64,000 bases of DNA, from the NCBI RefSeq assembly GCF_009938225.1, contig NZ_AP019657.1, positions 248,001 through 312,000 on the forward strand. The letters are read 5' to 3'. Made by a program: the position numbers and the translations under genes. The notes below the pieces were generated by a model. The model saw only the letters and a list, made by a program, of their open reading frames with translations. It was not told the DNA's origin and did not search any database. This document shows, in pieces, positions 52,003 through 60,604 of the stretch; the stretch's first letter is position 1, and every line of letters starts with the position of its first letter. The DNA comes from Vibrio ponticus (GTDB lineage Bacteria > Pseudomonadota > Gammaproteobacteria > Enterobacterales > Vibrionaceae).

Positions 52003-53415
52003 ATGGCAAAAAGTAAAATAGCGTATCTATGTAATGAGTGTGGTTATGACTCGCCACGCTGGGTAGGTCAATGTCCAAGTTGTAAATCTTGGAACACAAT
52101 GAATGAATTTAGACCTACAGCAGTATCAAAAACTACCTCCGCATTAAATAGAGCGACGGGAGGGAGTAGTTCAGGAGGCTATGCGGGATCAAGTGGGAAA
52201 GGAGCAAGGAAGCTTGAGGCTGTATCGGTTATAGAGGCTAATCGCGTTTCAACTGGTCAGTCCGAGTTTGATCGAGTTCTTGGTGGCGGTTTAACCCTTG
52301 GTTCAGTTGTTCTAGCGTCGGGAGATCCAGGGGCAGGTAAAACAACGTTATTAACCCAAATTGCTTCGCATATGAGTCACACAATGCCAACGATGTATGT
52401 AACGGCTGAAGAAAGCTTAAGTCAATGGAAAAAAAGGGCACAAGAACGATTAGGGCTTCAGTTCAATGACGAGAATTTTTGGGTTGATGATTCAGATTGT
52501 ATTGAAGATATCGTTGTTGCTGTTAAAGAGTATGGAATTAAGCTACTTATTGCTGATTCAATCCAGGCATTTGAATCAACAAGTGTGGAGGGAAGTGCAG
52601 GCGGTATTACACAGGTAAAAACTTGTGCCCAGATACTAAACCGTTTATGCAAAACTGAGGGGATTACGCTGATATTAGTTGGGCAGGTAAATAAAGATAG
52701 CAAAATGGCAGGTCCTCAGACACTAAAGCACATCATCGATACCACCGTTCATATTGATGTCACGGAAAGCAATGTGAGAATACTGAGATCCGACAAAAAC
52801 CGCTTTGGTGACACAGATCAGGTTGGTATTTTTCAAATGACTGAGCGAGGAATGATTAGTGTCGATAATCCTAGCCGCCTTTTCCTTAGTGGGGGCGAAG
52901 AACGTTATGAAGGATCTGCTGTAACCGTTATTAAAGATGGTGCGAGAAATCTTTTGATAGAAATTCAAGCTTTAGCGACAGAGTTTGAAGGTGAAAAACC
53001 AATTCGAAACTGTATTGGAATTAGTTATTCAAGGCTCGCATTAATAACAGCCGTTTTGAAAAAACATGGTGGAATTAGTACCTACTATGATATCAACATC
53101 AGTTTAGTCGGTGGTCTTAAAATAGCGGATACAGAGACATCAACTGATCTTGCTGTTATGGCTGCATTAGTTAGCTCTATAAACTCAAAACCAACACCAG
53201 AAGACTCAGTATTTATTGGTGAGGTCGCTTTAACAGGGGAAATTCGCCAAGTACAAGGTGGTGTTGCTCGCGTTAAAGAGGCTGTAAAGCATGGTAAGAA
53301 GCAAATCTACATACCTAAAGCAAACTATCATAGCTCGATGCTTAAAGAACTTAATCCCGACCAAAAAATAATTCCCGTCGCAAAAATTAGTGATGTGATT
53401 GAAGCTCTTCAGTAG
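52003..53415 (+). CDS. RadA-like DNA repair ATPase carried by the island
   Basis: RadA promotes branch migration and recombinational repair. The island copy is complete: zinc finger C10-x2-C13...C24-x2-C27, Walker A GDPGAGKTT (about 107-115), the RadA motif DKNRFGDTDQVG (about 262) and a C-terminal Lon-protease-like domain. I start it at ATG 52003 (MAKSKIAYLCNECG), the family start; 470 residues. It differs clearly from the host fragment in residues and is AT-richer, so it is not a recent duplication. It is the first gene of the recombinase operon and probably supplies the RadA function lost on insertion. Confidence 0.93.
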   Translation: MAKSKIAYLCNECGYDSPRWVGQCPSCKSWNTMNEFRPTAVSKTTSALNRATGGSSSGGYAGSSGKGARKLEAVSVIEANRVSTGQSEFDRVLGGGLTLGSVVLASGDPGAGKTTLLTQIASHMSHTMPTMYVTAEESLSQWKKRAQERLGLQFNDENFWVDDSDCIEDIVVAVKEYGIKLLIADSIQAFESTSVEGSAGGITQVKTCAQILNRLCKTEGITLILVGQVNKDSKMAGPQTLKHIIDTTVHIDVTESNVRILRSDKNRFGDTDQVGIFQMTERGMISVDNPSRLFLSGGEERYEGSAVTVIKDGARNLLIEIQALATEFEGEKPIRNCIGISYSRLALITAVLKKHGGISTYYDINISLVGGLKIADTETSTDLAVMAALVSSINSKPTPEDSVFIGEVALTGEIRQVQGGVARVKEAVKHGKKQIYIPKANYHSSMLKELNPDQKIIPVAKISDVIEALQ

Positions 53416-53446
53416 AAGTGCATTAAACTGCTACGCAGGTGTGTTT

Positions 53447-54796
53447 ATGGCGAAAAAAATTCGGTCAATATCAAAATCATTTGGGAATGGTGATTATTCC
53501 ATTGTAAGAACAACAGTAGATAAGTATCCAAAGTGTTTTTTCAGGAAAGATGAAAATGACTTGAATTTACAACCAAACTTAACTAAATCACAATATCCAA
53601 TCTTGATTGAAATACCTCTTTTGTGTGATGGAAGAGGTAGAAACGTTATTCCAGCAAATCTGTTCCTTAGATTTAAAGCTAAACCTCATTCTGATTACAA
53701 AACATTAAAAGATTATGCTCAAGCTTTATTAGCGTTCTATCGATTTATGCTTATCAATAGATTGACTATATATGATGTTAATTCTGATAAAGAAAATGGG
53801 GTTGTTTATAAGTTTCGTGATTTTTTGTTAGCAAACTTAAAACGTGACACAGGGGATGGGAACGTTGGCTTTTATTCTCGAAGTACGGCAAAAAGTTACA
53901 TATTAAAGGTTGTGGAATACTATAACTTTTTAAATGCTTCAAAGATTATTGAAATAAGTGAGAGTTTTGTACCGTTTGAGTATAAATCGATCACTGTCAG
54001 TAGAAGAAAATTAAAGCAAAATAAAGTTGATAGTCGTAAACTTGGTCATTTAGAAAAAGAAATGAATAGCATAATTGTTTTGACAACAGGATTAACAAAA
54101 AAATTTGGTTATGAGCAATCTACAGAGCCTCATAAAAAGTTAAAACCTATGTCTGATATAGATATGCAGTTATTTTTAGATAGACTAGATGATGATTTTA
54201 ATAATCCTAAAGATCTTATGCTTAAACTTTCGATAAGAACAGGTCTAAGACTTGAGGAGTTAATTACATTTCCTTTATCTGAAGTCCAAGAACCAAAAGC
54301 AGAGTTTGTAAAATGCACAATTAGTGAGATTAGAAATGGTTGTAAAACGAAGTTTAATAAAGAGCGTACTATCGAAGTACCTTTTGAATTGATGAACGAA
54401 TTAAATCAATATCGTTTGAGTACAGTGAGAGCAAATGCAATAAATAAATCTTGGTTGAATCATAATTGTTTATTTGTAAAGTCTGATGGTTATCCATTTT
54501 CTCCTAATACGCTTGAAAAACATTTTGAAGCCATAAGGAATTTGATAATGAAAACTCATCCTACTTGGTATTATCGAGTTCACGATCTTAGATCTACGTT
54601 CGCAACACATTGGTTATGTAATAGATATTTGGAAACGGGATTACCATTTGATACGTTACTGGAAGATCTAAAAGAGATTATGGGACACGAAAATCCCTCG
54701 ATGACAGAGAAGTACACTAAGTTTATGAATGTCAGGGATAACTGGTTCAAGTTTGCCAGAATGCAAAACGCTAGGGCGAATAAATTCTCAAACTAA
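53447..54796 (+). CDS. Tyrosine recombinase 1 of the island (TnpA/GmtY-like position)
   Basis: A 449-residue integrase with an N-terminal SAM-like DNA-binding region (about 90-170) and a complete catalytic domain: first Arg in RTGLRLEEL (about 265-273), HxxR in VHDLRSTFATH (about 378), and GHENPSMTEKY with His and the nucleophile Tyr nine residues apart (about 414-424). Start chosen at ATG 53447 (MAKKIRSISKSFG); the ribosome-binding site is weak and the gene may be coupled to radA 31 bp upstream. It resembles the smaller recombinase in multi-recombinase elements; the exact family is not decided. Confidence 0.9.
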   Translation: MAKKIRSISKSFGNGDYSIVRTTVDKYPKCFFRKDENDLNLQPNLTKSQYPILIEIPLLCDGRGRNVIPANLFLRFKAKPHSDYKTLKDYAQALLAFYRFMLINRLTIYDVNSDKENGVVYKFRDFLLANLKRDTGDGNVGFYSRSTAKSYILKVVEYYNFLNASKIIEISESFVPFEYKSITVSRRKLKQNKVDSRKLGHLEKEMNSIIVLTTGLTKKFGYEQSTEPHKKLKPMSDIDMQLFLDRLDDDFNNPKDLMLKLSIRTGLRLEELITFPLSEVQEPKAEFVKCTISEIRNGCKTKFNKERTIEVPFELMNELNQYRLSTVRANAINKSWLNHNCLFVKSDGYPFSPNTLEKHFEAIRNLIMKTHPTWYYRVHDLRSTFATHWLCNRYLETGLPFDTLLEDLKEIMGHENPSMTEKYTKFMNVRDNWFKFARMQNARANKFSN

Positions 54797-54810
54797 CAAG
54801 GGGTTAAGTT

Positions 54811-57231
54811 GTGGCAAAAAGTCCAATATCTGCATTGTTAACACAAGAAAATGTAAATCAACAGTCAGAGAATACTAAACCTGATGATATTTTTATGTCA
54901 TTAACGTTTCATCTTAAACATGACAAGGTGTCAAAATTTAATCTTAGAGATTTTTGCCATATTGACTGTGAACCAAGTAATGATTTTGCGATACCTAGTC
55001 GTTATGACTTTATTCGGAAAATATATAATCACTTTCGTAATTGTGAGTTATCTGAAGCTAGTAAAGATAACCAGGTTAGATGCTTTAAACGATATATTAA
55101 GCTTTGTGATCGTAAAAGTTTAAATCCATTTAGTCGAGATGGAATAGAAGGAATATTAGGAATGCAAGGCGAGTTAGCTAGGCAGGAAAAATTAGCTAAC
55201 GAGCCAATGCCTTTTAAATTTAACTACTCGGATGGAGATGAGCTAGGCATTAAATCATCAAGTGCTAATTCCTATGCAAGTGCAATAAAAGAATCGTTAC
55301 GTATAGCAGGTTGTTCTGTTTCTCTGATAGAGAAGTATGCTAGGAGACCAAATGTAGACGCTGATGTTAGTAATGTAGAACCTCACACCGATAATGAGTT
55401 GAATGTTATTTTGTCAAGAGTTCAACAGTATTTTTTCTCTTTGGCTAAACAGATATCAAATTACTTCGATGAATATAATAAGTTACCTCAGAGATTGGAT
55501 GATATATCTATAGGTAAATTTGGTTTTGAACGCGGTGAACAAGAAATATTAATTGACTTAGGTAGTCGGGTCGATGATACAAAAAATCATAATAATTTAC
55601 CGTTTAATCAAATGATGATCTCAGCATATATACTTTTTTGTTATTATACTTCATTTAATGATACTCAAATTAGAGATGTGCGTCACCCATTAACCGTCGT
55701 GACTCAGAGAAGAGAAGGTCGTACTGAAAAATATGTAAAAGTGAAAGGGTATAAAGGACGGAAAGGCTCTGATGTTGAGGCATATTTTGTTGGTATTGAA
55801 GATGGAACTTTAGACGATACTGAGGCTAAAGGAAATAAATCTGGTTTTATTTTGGCTGATTTTATAAAAAGAGGAAATTACAAACATACAGATGGCTTGG
55901 TATTTATTAATACATTCTCTGAATTATCAAGAAAATGTAGTTCAGAGAAATTCGGCAAACTTTTTTATACTGTAGATAGTGATGGTAAGTTAAAAAAATT
56001 TGATTTAGATGGTCTTCTAAACGCTTTAACTTTCAGACTTGGTTTACTTGCAGAAGATAGATCTGGTCTTTCTGACTATCTGAAGATGGTGGTTTGCAAA
56101 TACTTAGATAAAGGAGAATGGGAAAGGATCTCTGTTAAGATGGATGAGACAGGCTTTAGAACTATCTCCCGAAAAACTACAACGGATGTGATGAAATCAA
56201 CACGAGTGCATTCTCTTGTTTACGCATTTGTTCGGAGTTTAACCGACATACCATTAAAAGGGGCACTAATTCCTCTTAGTTATAGAGCGTGCGAGGAAAG
56301 TGGAGATATAGAAGTATGTATTGACTATCTAGATGGTTCAAGACGGAGTTTTTTTACAGCTAAGCGCTATTTGCAAACTTTGAAACGAATAGAAACCCGA
56401 GCGGAAACATTTAATCCAACGAAAAGTGGTTTTAGAGGAAGGGAGGTAACGCGTCCTGCATATTTTCTACCTATGGGGGTGAGATCTGAGACATATCAAT
56501 GGCCTGGTCATGAGATGCCTGTAAAGCGTAAATTTTTATTAGAACTAGGGATTGATCATGGAGCTTACTTACTCAGCACTGGTTCTAGTAGAATCCGAGC
56601 GCACAACAGTCACAATTTTTATACTGATGCTGACCTTGGCAGGCAAGCTAGGGATGTAATGCAACATAGTAAGGAAACACAGAGTAAGAGTTATATAAAT
56701 GGGCATCCCATGCTCAATATGAAGCAGGTAAGTCAAGGGTTGGAAATTATCGGACACCTTGCTGATGGTGATTCTCTAGACAATGCTAAAACAAAGCTAA
56801 AAGTAAAACGTAAGATAAATGTTTTAGCTTACGAGGAATGGAAGCTCAGTAAGTACCCATCCAATCCAAATGGTGTAGCTTGTAATGGCAAGATTGAACT
56901 TATTGAAGGGAAGAATGAACATTATGCGGCTCAAAAATTTGCCAAAGAAAATGGCATTATTGCTGATGGAGAAGATATTACTTGCTTTCAGTATGATCTA
57001 TGTATTTTCTGTAAAAATATGCAATTAATCGATGATGCTGAGTCTGTGTATAAATTAGTCAGCTTTATAGATTCTTTGTACGATGCAATTGAAAAAATGC
57101 CAGATAGAGTGGAGTCCTTTCAGAATCGGATTGACAGGTATGAAAGCTTATTAGAGCTACTACCTGAAAAAACACTAGAAAAAGCGGATGCTCTATTTGA
57201 AGAGAATGGGCGTTATTTTTTGTTCAAATAA
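54811..57231 (+). CDS. Tyrosine recombinase-like protein 2 with degenerate active site
   Basis: An 806-residue protein starting at GTG 54811 after AAGGGG, 14 bp behind recombinase 1. The catalytic-like domain keeps the box III pattern MQHSKETQSKSY with His and Tyr nine residues apart (about 617-627) and an Arg in SSRIRAHNS. At the box I position TSFNDTQI (about 283) Asn stands where the catalytic Arg is expected, and box II has Ser instead of His. A C-terminal cysteine cluster (ACNG...CFQYDLCIFC, about 690-735) looks like a zinc ribbon, and a helical tail follows. It may be a structural or targeting partner rather than a strand-cleaving enzyme. Confidence 0.8.
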   Translation: MAKSPISALLTQENVNQQSENTKPDDIFMSLTFHLKHDKVSKFNLRDFCHIDCEPSNDFAIPSRYDFIRKIYNHFRNCELSEASKDNQVRCFKRYIKLCDRKSLNPFSRDGIEGILGMQGELARQEKLANEPMPFKFNYSDGDELGIKSSSANSYASAIKESLRIAGCSVSLIEKYARRPNVDADVSNVEPHTDNELNVILSRVQQYFFSLAKQISNYFDEYNKLPQRLDDISIGKFGFERGEQEILIDLGSRVDDTKNHNNLPFNQMMISAYILFCYYTSFNDTQIRDVRHPLTVVTQRREGRTEKYVKVKGYKGRKGSDVEAYFVGIEDGTLDDTEAKGNKSGFILADFIKRGNYKHTDGLVFINTFSELSRKCSSEKFGKLFYTVDSDGKLKKFDLDGLLNALTFRLGLLAEDRSGLSDYLKMVVCKYLDKGEWERISVKMDETGFRTISRKTTTDVMKSTRVHSLVYAFVRSLTDIPLKGALIPLSYRACEESGDIEVCIDYLDGSRRSFFTAKRYLQTLKRIETRAETFNPTKSGFRGREVTRPAYFLPMGVRSETYQWPGHEMPVKRKFLLELGIDHGAYLLSTGSSRIRAHNSHNFYTDADLGRQARDVMQHSKETQSKSYINGHPMLNMKQVSQGLEIIGHLADGDSLDNAKTKLKVKRKINVLAYEEWKLSKYPSNPNGVACNGKIELIEGKNEHYAAQKFAKENGIIADGEDITCFQYDLCIFCKNMQLIDDAESVYKLVSFIDSLYDAIEKMPDRVESFQNRIDRYESLLELLPEKTLEKADALFEENGRYFLFK

Positions 57232-57249
57232 CAAACATAAAGGCAAGGT

Positions 57250-59424
57250 ATGATCTCAGCAGCTCTTATCGAATCACGTAAGTTTAACATACTTTCATCT
57301 TTTTTACCTGATGAAGAAACTTTTATTGATACCTTAGAACGCTTGTTAGCCAGTGGTAATTCAGAATTTTTAAATGAGTTAATAGTATTTCAGGATGACG
57401 GCATTTCCATTCACTTTAGAGATGATTGCTGGGCTTTCTCAGATGCAGATTTGAAATTTGATGGTGGTAATACAAACCTAGATTTTTGTATAGATATCGA
57501 AAATTATAGTAATGTATTATTATTGAAAGACCCTACATTGGAATTTCAGTTCCAATTAAAAGTGTTTGCAGTTGTTTCTATATACCTATCGCCTAATCAA
57601 ATTCAATTACAATCAATAAAAAACAGATTGAATGAATTAAAAAGAATCATACCTACTCTAATAGATAATGGTATTTATGATTTTTCAATGGTCACAAATC
57701 AAGAGTTAGATAAAATATATGATTCTACTCCATTTGTATTTAATACTCGAACGCGTTTAGAAGGTTTAAATGCGCTTTACGATCTAATTCCTTGGCTTCC
57801 TTTTGAATTAAAATTTAGTCGATTGAAATCGGCCTTATACTCTAAAGAATGGAAAGAGCCAGACCAGTTTTCTGTTGTACCTTTGCGAATTTACTTCGAC
57901 TTAATGAAGTGGGGGAAAGATAGAGTGAAATATTATAAGTCGATTGCTTGGGAGATTGAATTAGCAGTTGAGAAGCTGCTCGCTTGGGAAGAAATAGAGT
58001 TAGAAAAAGCGATTAAGGAAATTAGGCATGGTAAAAGAAAGCTTGCTATTAAACCAACTAAACGTTCAATTGAGTTTGTTAATAAATTAAATGAGCAAGG
58101 TGTTGATCTTATTGACTATGAAACAAATCCATTATGGATGAGTATCTTTAAGAAAATAGATTATAAAATAACAATTAATCCTGCTAGAAGGGACGCATTT
58201 AAAACAATTATTGATGGAAAGCTCTACGGTCTTGTAGAGATTAAAAAATTACTTAGAGATATTGTCGGAACATGTGGTTTTGTATGCTTACAATTATCTG
58301 GTATGCGAATTGATGAATTATATGGGGCGCATGTTGAGTTTGGTGCCCAGGTTTTAAAAACGTCAGACAATAAAAGAACGTCACAAAAAGATATGGTTTA
58401 TATATTGACTACAAGGCAGTCAAAGATAAAGAAAGGTATTCAAACAAAAAAAGATACATTTGTAACAACAGAAGACGGATATGATGCATTTAAGGTTCTC
58501 TCTGCTGTCTATAGGAACTTCAATAAACGTTTTTCAGGTAAAGATAAACGTAGGATGTGGGCGGGATTTAGAAGTTGTCAGTCAGTAAAGCCTTGCAATA
58601 AATCCACAATTAGTAATTTTATTGTTCAAGCGATAGAAAATCTTTCTAACGTAAGTCTATCTCTCTCTAGTGAAGATCTTGCTTATCTTAATGTATCTGA
58701 TCCGACAAAAGAACTCGGCTTAGGTGATAAATTCTCAGTTACGCCACATACATTAAGACGATCTTTAGCTTATTACTTAGTTGGTTACGAGCTTTGCTCT
58801 TTTCCTGCATTGAAGCAGCAATTTAGTCATTTATCTATTTCAATGACTCGTTGGTATGCCAGAAATAGTAGTAATTTCCCTAAAATTTATAAAGAAGTTG
58901 AAAAGGAAAGGGTTGAGCAACTTGCAGATATATATGTGCGAATTTATAGCAAATTAGCCAATGGTGAACGAGTTGCAGGAGGAAAAGGTAAGGAAGCCGC
59001 GAAAGAGATCTCACGACAAGGGGTCAGTTATTTCAAAGATGGAGCTAATAAAAATTTGTTGTCTAGAGAGTATTGGGTTGAGCAGTTGAAAAACGATGTT
59101 AAACATTTGCATGTTATTGCCCCAAGCATGGTGTGTACGAACAAGCTCTGCTCAATGAGGATCAATATTGATCTCAGTGAGTGCGTGGATTGTGAATTTG
59201 ATTTCATCGAAGATGTCGCCTTTGCTGAAACATCACGAATTGATGCGATGCGAAATCTACATTTACTGTATGAGAGAAATGAGATTAATCATAGTTCTTT
59301 ATCTAAGCTCCTGATGACAATAAGAGCGGCGGAGAAGATCATGGACGACTTGAATTTTAAATATGAACCTTATGTTTTAAATGAAAGCTTGTCGAAAATG
59401 TTGATTAAAGCTAACAATCATTAG
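57250..59424 (+). CDS. Tyrosine recombinase 3 of the island
   Basis: A 724-residue protein with a long N-terminal region (about 1-330, no recognised domain) and a complete catalytic domain: box I SGMRIDELYG (about 345), box II THTLRRSLAYYL (about 497-505) and box III SHLSISMTRWYARN with His and Tyr nine residues apart (about 528-537). Near the C-terminus CTNKLC and CVDC (about 625-650) form a probable zinc-binding group. The gene is 18 bp after recombinase 2 and 8 bp before the small gene, so it belongs to the same operon. Length is closer to large TnpB-type recombinases than to XerC/D. Confidence 0.87.
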   Translation: MISAALIESRKFNILSSFLPDEETFIDTLERLLASGNSEFLNELIVFQDDGISIHFRDDCWAFSDADLKFDGGNTNLDFCIDIENYSNVLLLKDPTLEFQFQLKVFAVVSIYLSPNQIQLQSIKNRLNELKRIIPTLIDNGIYDFSMVTNQELDKIYDSTPFVFNTRTRLEGLNALYDLIPWLPFELKFSRLKSALYSKEWKEPDQFSVVPLRIYFDLMKWGKDRVKYYKSIAWEIELAVEKLLAWEEIELEKAIKEIRHGKRKLAIKPTKRSIEFVNKLNEQGVDLIDYETNPLWMSIFKKIDYKITINPARRDAFKTIIDGKLYGLVEIKKLLRDIVGTCGFVCLQLSGMRIDELYGAHVEFGAQVLKTSDNKRTSQKDMVYILTTRQSKIKKGIQTKKDTFVTTEDGYDAFKVLSAVYRNFNKRFSGKDKRRMWAGFRSCQSVKPCNKSTISNFIVQAIENLSNVSLSLSSEDLAYLNVSDPTKELGLGDKFSVTPHTLRRSLAYYLVGYELCSFPALKQQFSHLSISMTRWYARNSSNFPKIYKEVEKERVEQLADIYVRIYSKLANGERVAGGKGKEAAKEISRQGVSYFKDGANKNLLSREYWVEQLKNDVKHLHVIAPSMVCTNKLCSMRINIDLSECVDCEFDFIEDVAFAETSRIDAMRNLHLLYERNEINHSSLSKLLMTIRAAEKIMDDLNFKYEPYVLNESLSKMLIKANNH

Positions 59425-59432
59425 GAGGGGAT

Positions 59433-59942
59433 ATGACGGATAAATCAACAGAAATTAAATTGAGAGAAGCATTAGAAAGACTTATCAATAGAACACCAAA
59501 TACAATAGGATTCAAGCGAAAAGTTCAAGCTAATAAGCCATATCAAATTACTAAGTCTGGAGTTGAGAAAGAGGCTGAGCTTTCTAATAATTGTTTAAGG
59601 CACTACCCAGAGATTCTTATAGATATTGCCAAGGCCGAAGCCGAGCGGGTACATGGAAAAAGTCAACTTTCAGAAAATATTTCGGAAAGTGATATTATGT
59701 CGTCTCCTATTTATCAACAACTAGAATCGAAACTAAAACGTTCAGAGGAAGCAAAGAAAAAACTGACAATTGATTTGAAAAAGTTGAAAGAGGAGTTAGA
59801 TCTGAAGGATAAAGCGCTCAATGAAAAGGTGGTAGAACTTGATGAGGTGATTAGTTCAATGTGGGCATTGATTCCAAGAGATGAGCAAAGAAAACTGATG
59901 ATTCAAAAAACGGAGAATATCTTGGATTTTAAACGTTCATGA
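59433..59942 (+). CDS. Small coiled-coil accessory protein of the recombinase operon (TnpC/GmtX-like)
   Basis: A 169-residue protein with a short N-terminal HTH-like part (about 8-60; LREALERLINRTPNT, ITKSGVEKEAELSNNCLRHYP) and a charged heptad-like coiled coil (about 95-145; KLKRSEEAKKKLTIDLKKLKEEL). This is the size and layout of the small third protein in Tn554-type and gamma-mobile-trio modules. AGGAGGGG precedes the ATG. A hairpin just after the stop ends the operon. Confidence 0.7.
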   Translation: MTDKSTEIKLREALERLINRTPNTIGFKRKVQANKPYQITKSGVEKEAELSNNCLRHYPEILIDIAKAEAERVHGKSQLSENISESDIMSSPIYQQLESKLKRSEEAKKKLTIDLKKLKEELDLKDKALNEKVVELDEVISSMWALIPRDEQRKLMIQKTENILDFKRS

Positions 59943-59956
59943 TTAGCCCTATAAGA

Positions 59957-59976
59957 AAAGGCTCAGTTGAGCCTTT
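59957..59976 (+). terminator. Hairpin after the recombinase operon
   Basis: Perfect 9-bp arms AAAGGCTCA and TGAGCCTTT surround GT, 14 bp after the last stop. The T-run is short, so termination strength is uncertain. Between it and the MITE-like element (59977-60127) no gene is seen. Confidence 0.65.
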
Positions 59977-60127
59977 GGTTCTAATTGGAATTAGGTTGTT
60001 TAGGTGTGAATGATATTGTTAACATGCATCTTATTGATCTTGAAGAGTTGTATTCGACAGAATCATAATCTTCAGATGCAATAATTATTTCAAAACATAG
60101 CTAAGAATAAATTGAGATTCTGTAGCA

Positions 60128-60311
60128 GGGTCTCATGGTAACTGTTCACCCAGAGCATCTTGTTTTGTCTCGCGATCTATGCTGTCTAGCGAAATAAACT
60201 GAAATTAGTGGCTACAGCCAATATGAATAGCAGTCAGTGCTAAAGATATCATCAATGCATATTTCCTATTCACTGTCTATGCCTCGCGGGTGAACAGTTA
60301 CGGGTCTCATG
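60128..60311. mobile_element. MITE-like 164-bp insertion with flanking 10-bp direct repeat
   Basis: The inner element runs 60138-60301 with perfect 14-bp inverted ends, GTAACTGTTCACCC and GGGTGAACAGTTAC. It is bounded on both sides by GGGTCTCATG (60128-60137 and 60302-60311), a probable target duplication. There is no transposase frame, so it would move only with help from a related element. GTAA ends recall IS66-family termini, but that family usually duplicates 8 bp, so the parent family is open. Confidence 0.75.
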
Positions 60312-60320
60312 ATGCAAGAT

Positions 60321-60485
60321 TTAATTGGGCTTTTTAAACAGCTCAGGGAATTCCTCTTCTGCCTTTTGCAAAAACCAATCTTTCATCGTCTTTCCATCGC
60401 GGTTAATTTTACTGTAAAGCTGCTTTTTTACTTTAGGATCAATCTCTAACACGATGCGTCCAGATTCGCCTTTCATCTTTTTCAT
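60321..60485 (-). CDS. Small ribbon-helix-helix-like protein divergent from hsdM
   Basis: The 54-codon frame was found by reading the gap on the minus strand. MKKMKGESGRIVLEIDPKVK starts with a basic strand-like segment, followed by two helices (VKKQLYSKINRDG, TMKDWFLQKAEEEFPELF), the pattern of ribbon-helix-helix DNA-binding proteins. A 20-bp palindrome lies 31 bp upstream of its start. The role is probably autorepression and/or control of the hsd genes, though an antitoxin relic is possible. An AAGGAAAGG lies about 20 bp upstream, too far to be an ideal ribosome-binding site. Confidence 0.7.
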   Translation of the reverse strand: MKKMKGESGRIVLEIDPKVKKQLYSKINRDGKTMKDWFLQKAEEEFPELFKKPN

Positions 60486-60515
60486 AAGTTACTGTTTTAA
60501 ATAAATTAACCTTTC

Positions 60516-60535
60516 CTTATGTTACATAACATAAG
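60516..60535. promoter_or_regulatory. 20-bp palindromic operator candidate between the RHH gene and hsdM
   Basis: Perfect 9-bp arms CTTATGTTA and TAACATAAG surround CA. It sits in the divergent promoter region, 31 bp from the small regulator start and 70 bp from the hsdM start, so one bound protein could act on both. A second short dyad GATTA-t-TAATC (60561-60571) overlaps a probable hsdM -10 region. Confidence 0.6.
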
Positions 60536-60604
60536 TGGACATATCAAGAGCAATATGATAGATTATTAATCATACAAAACCTACTTATTATGAGAACTAT
60601 ACAA

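Noticed and set aside
54811..59424. Proteins 2 and 3 as a single split recombinase gene
   Set aside because: Each has its own start signal, its own box III Tyr and its own cysteine cluster; they are separate paralogous-type genes.
59990..60110. Minus-strand open stretch ending in a stop before the MITE-like element
   Set aside because: About 38 codons with no start codon or ribosome-binding site; possibly a gene remnant but not supportable.
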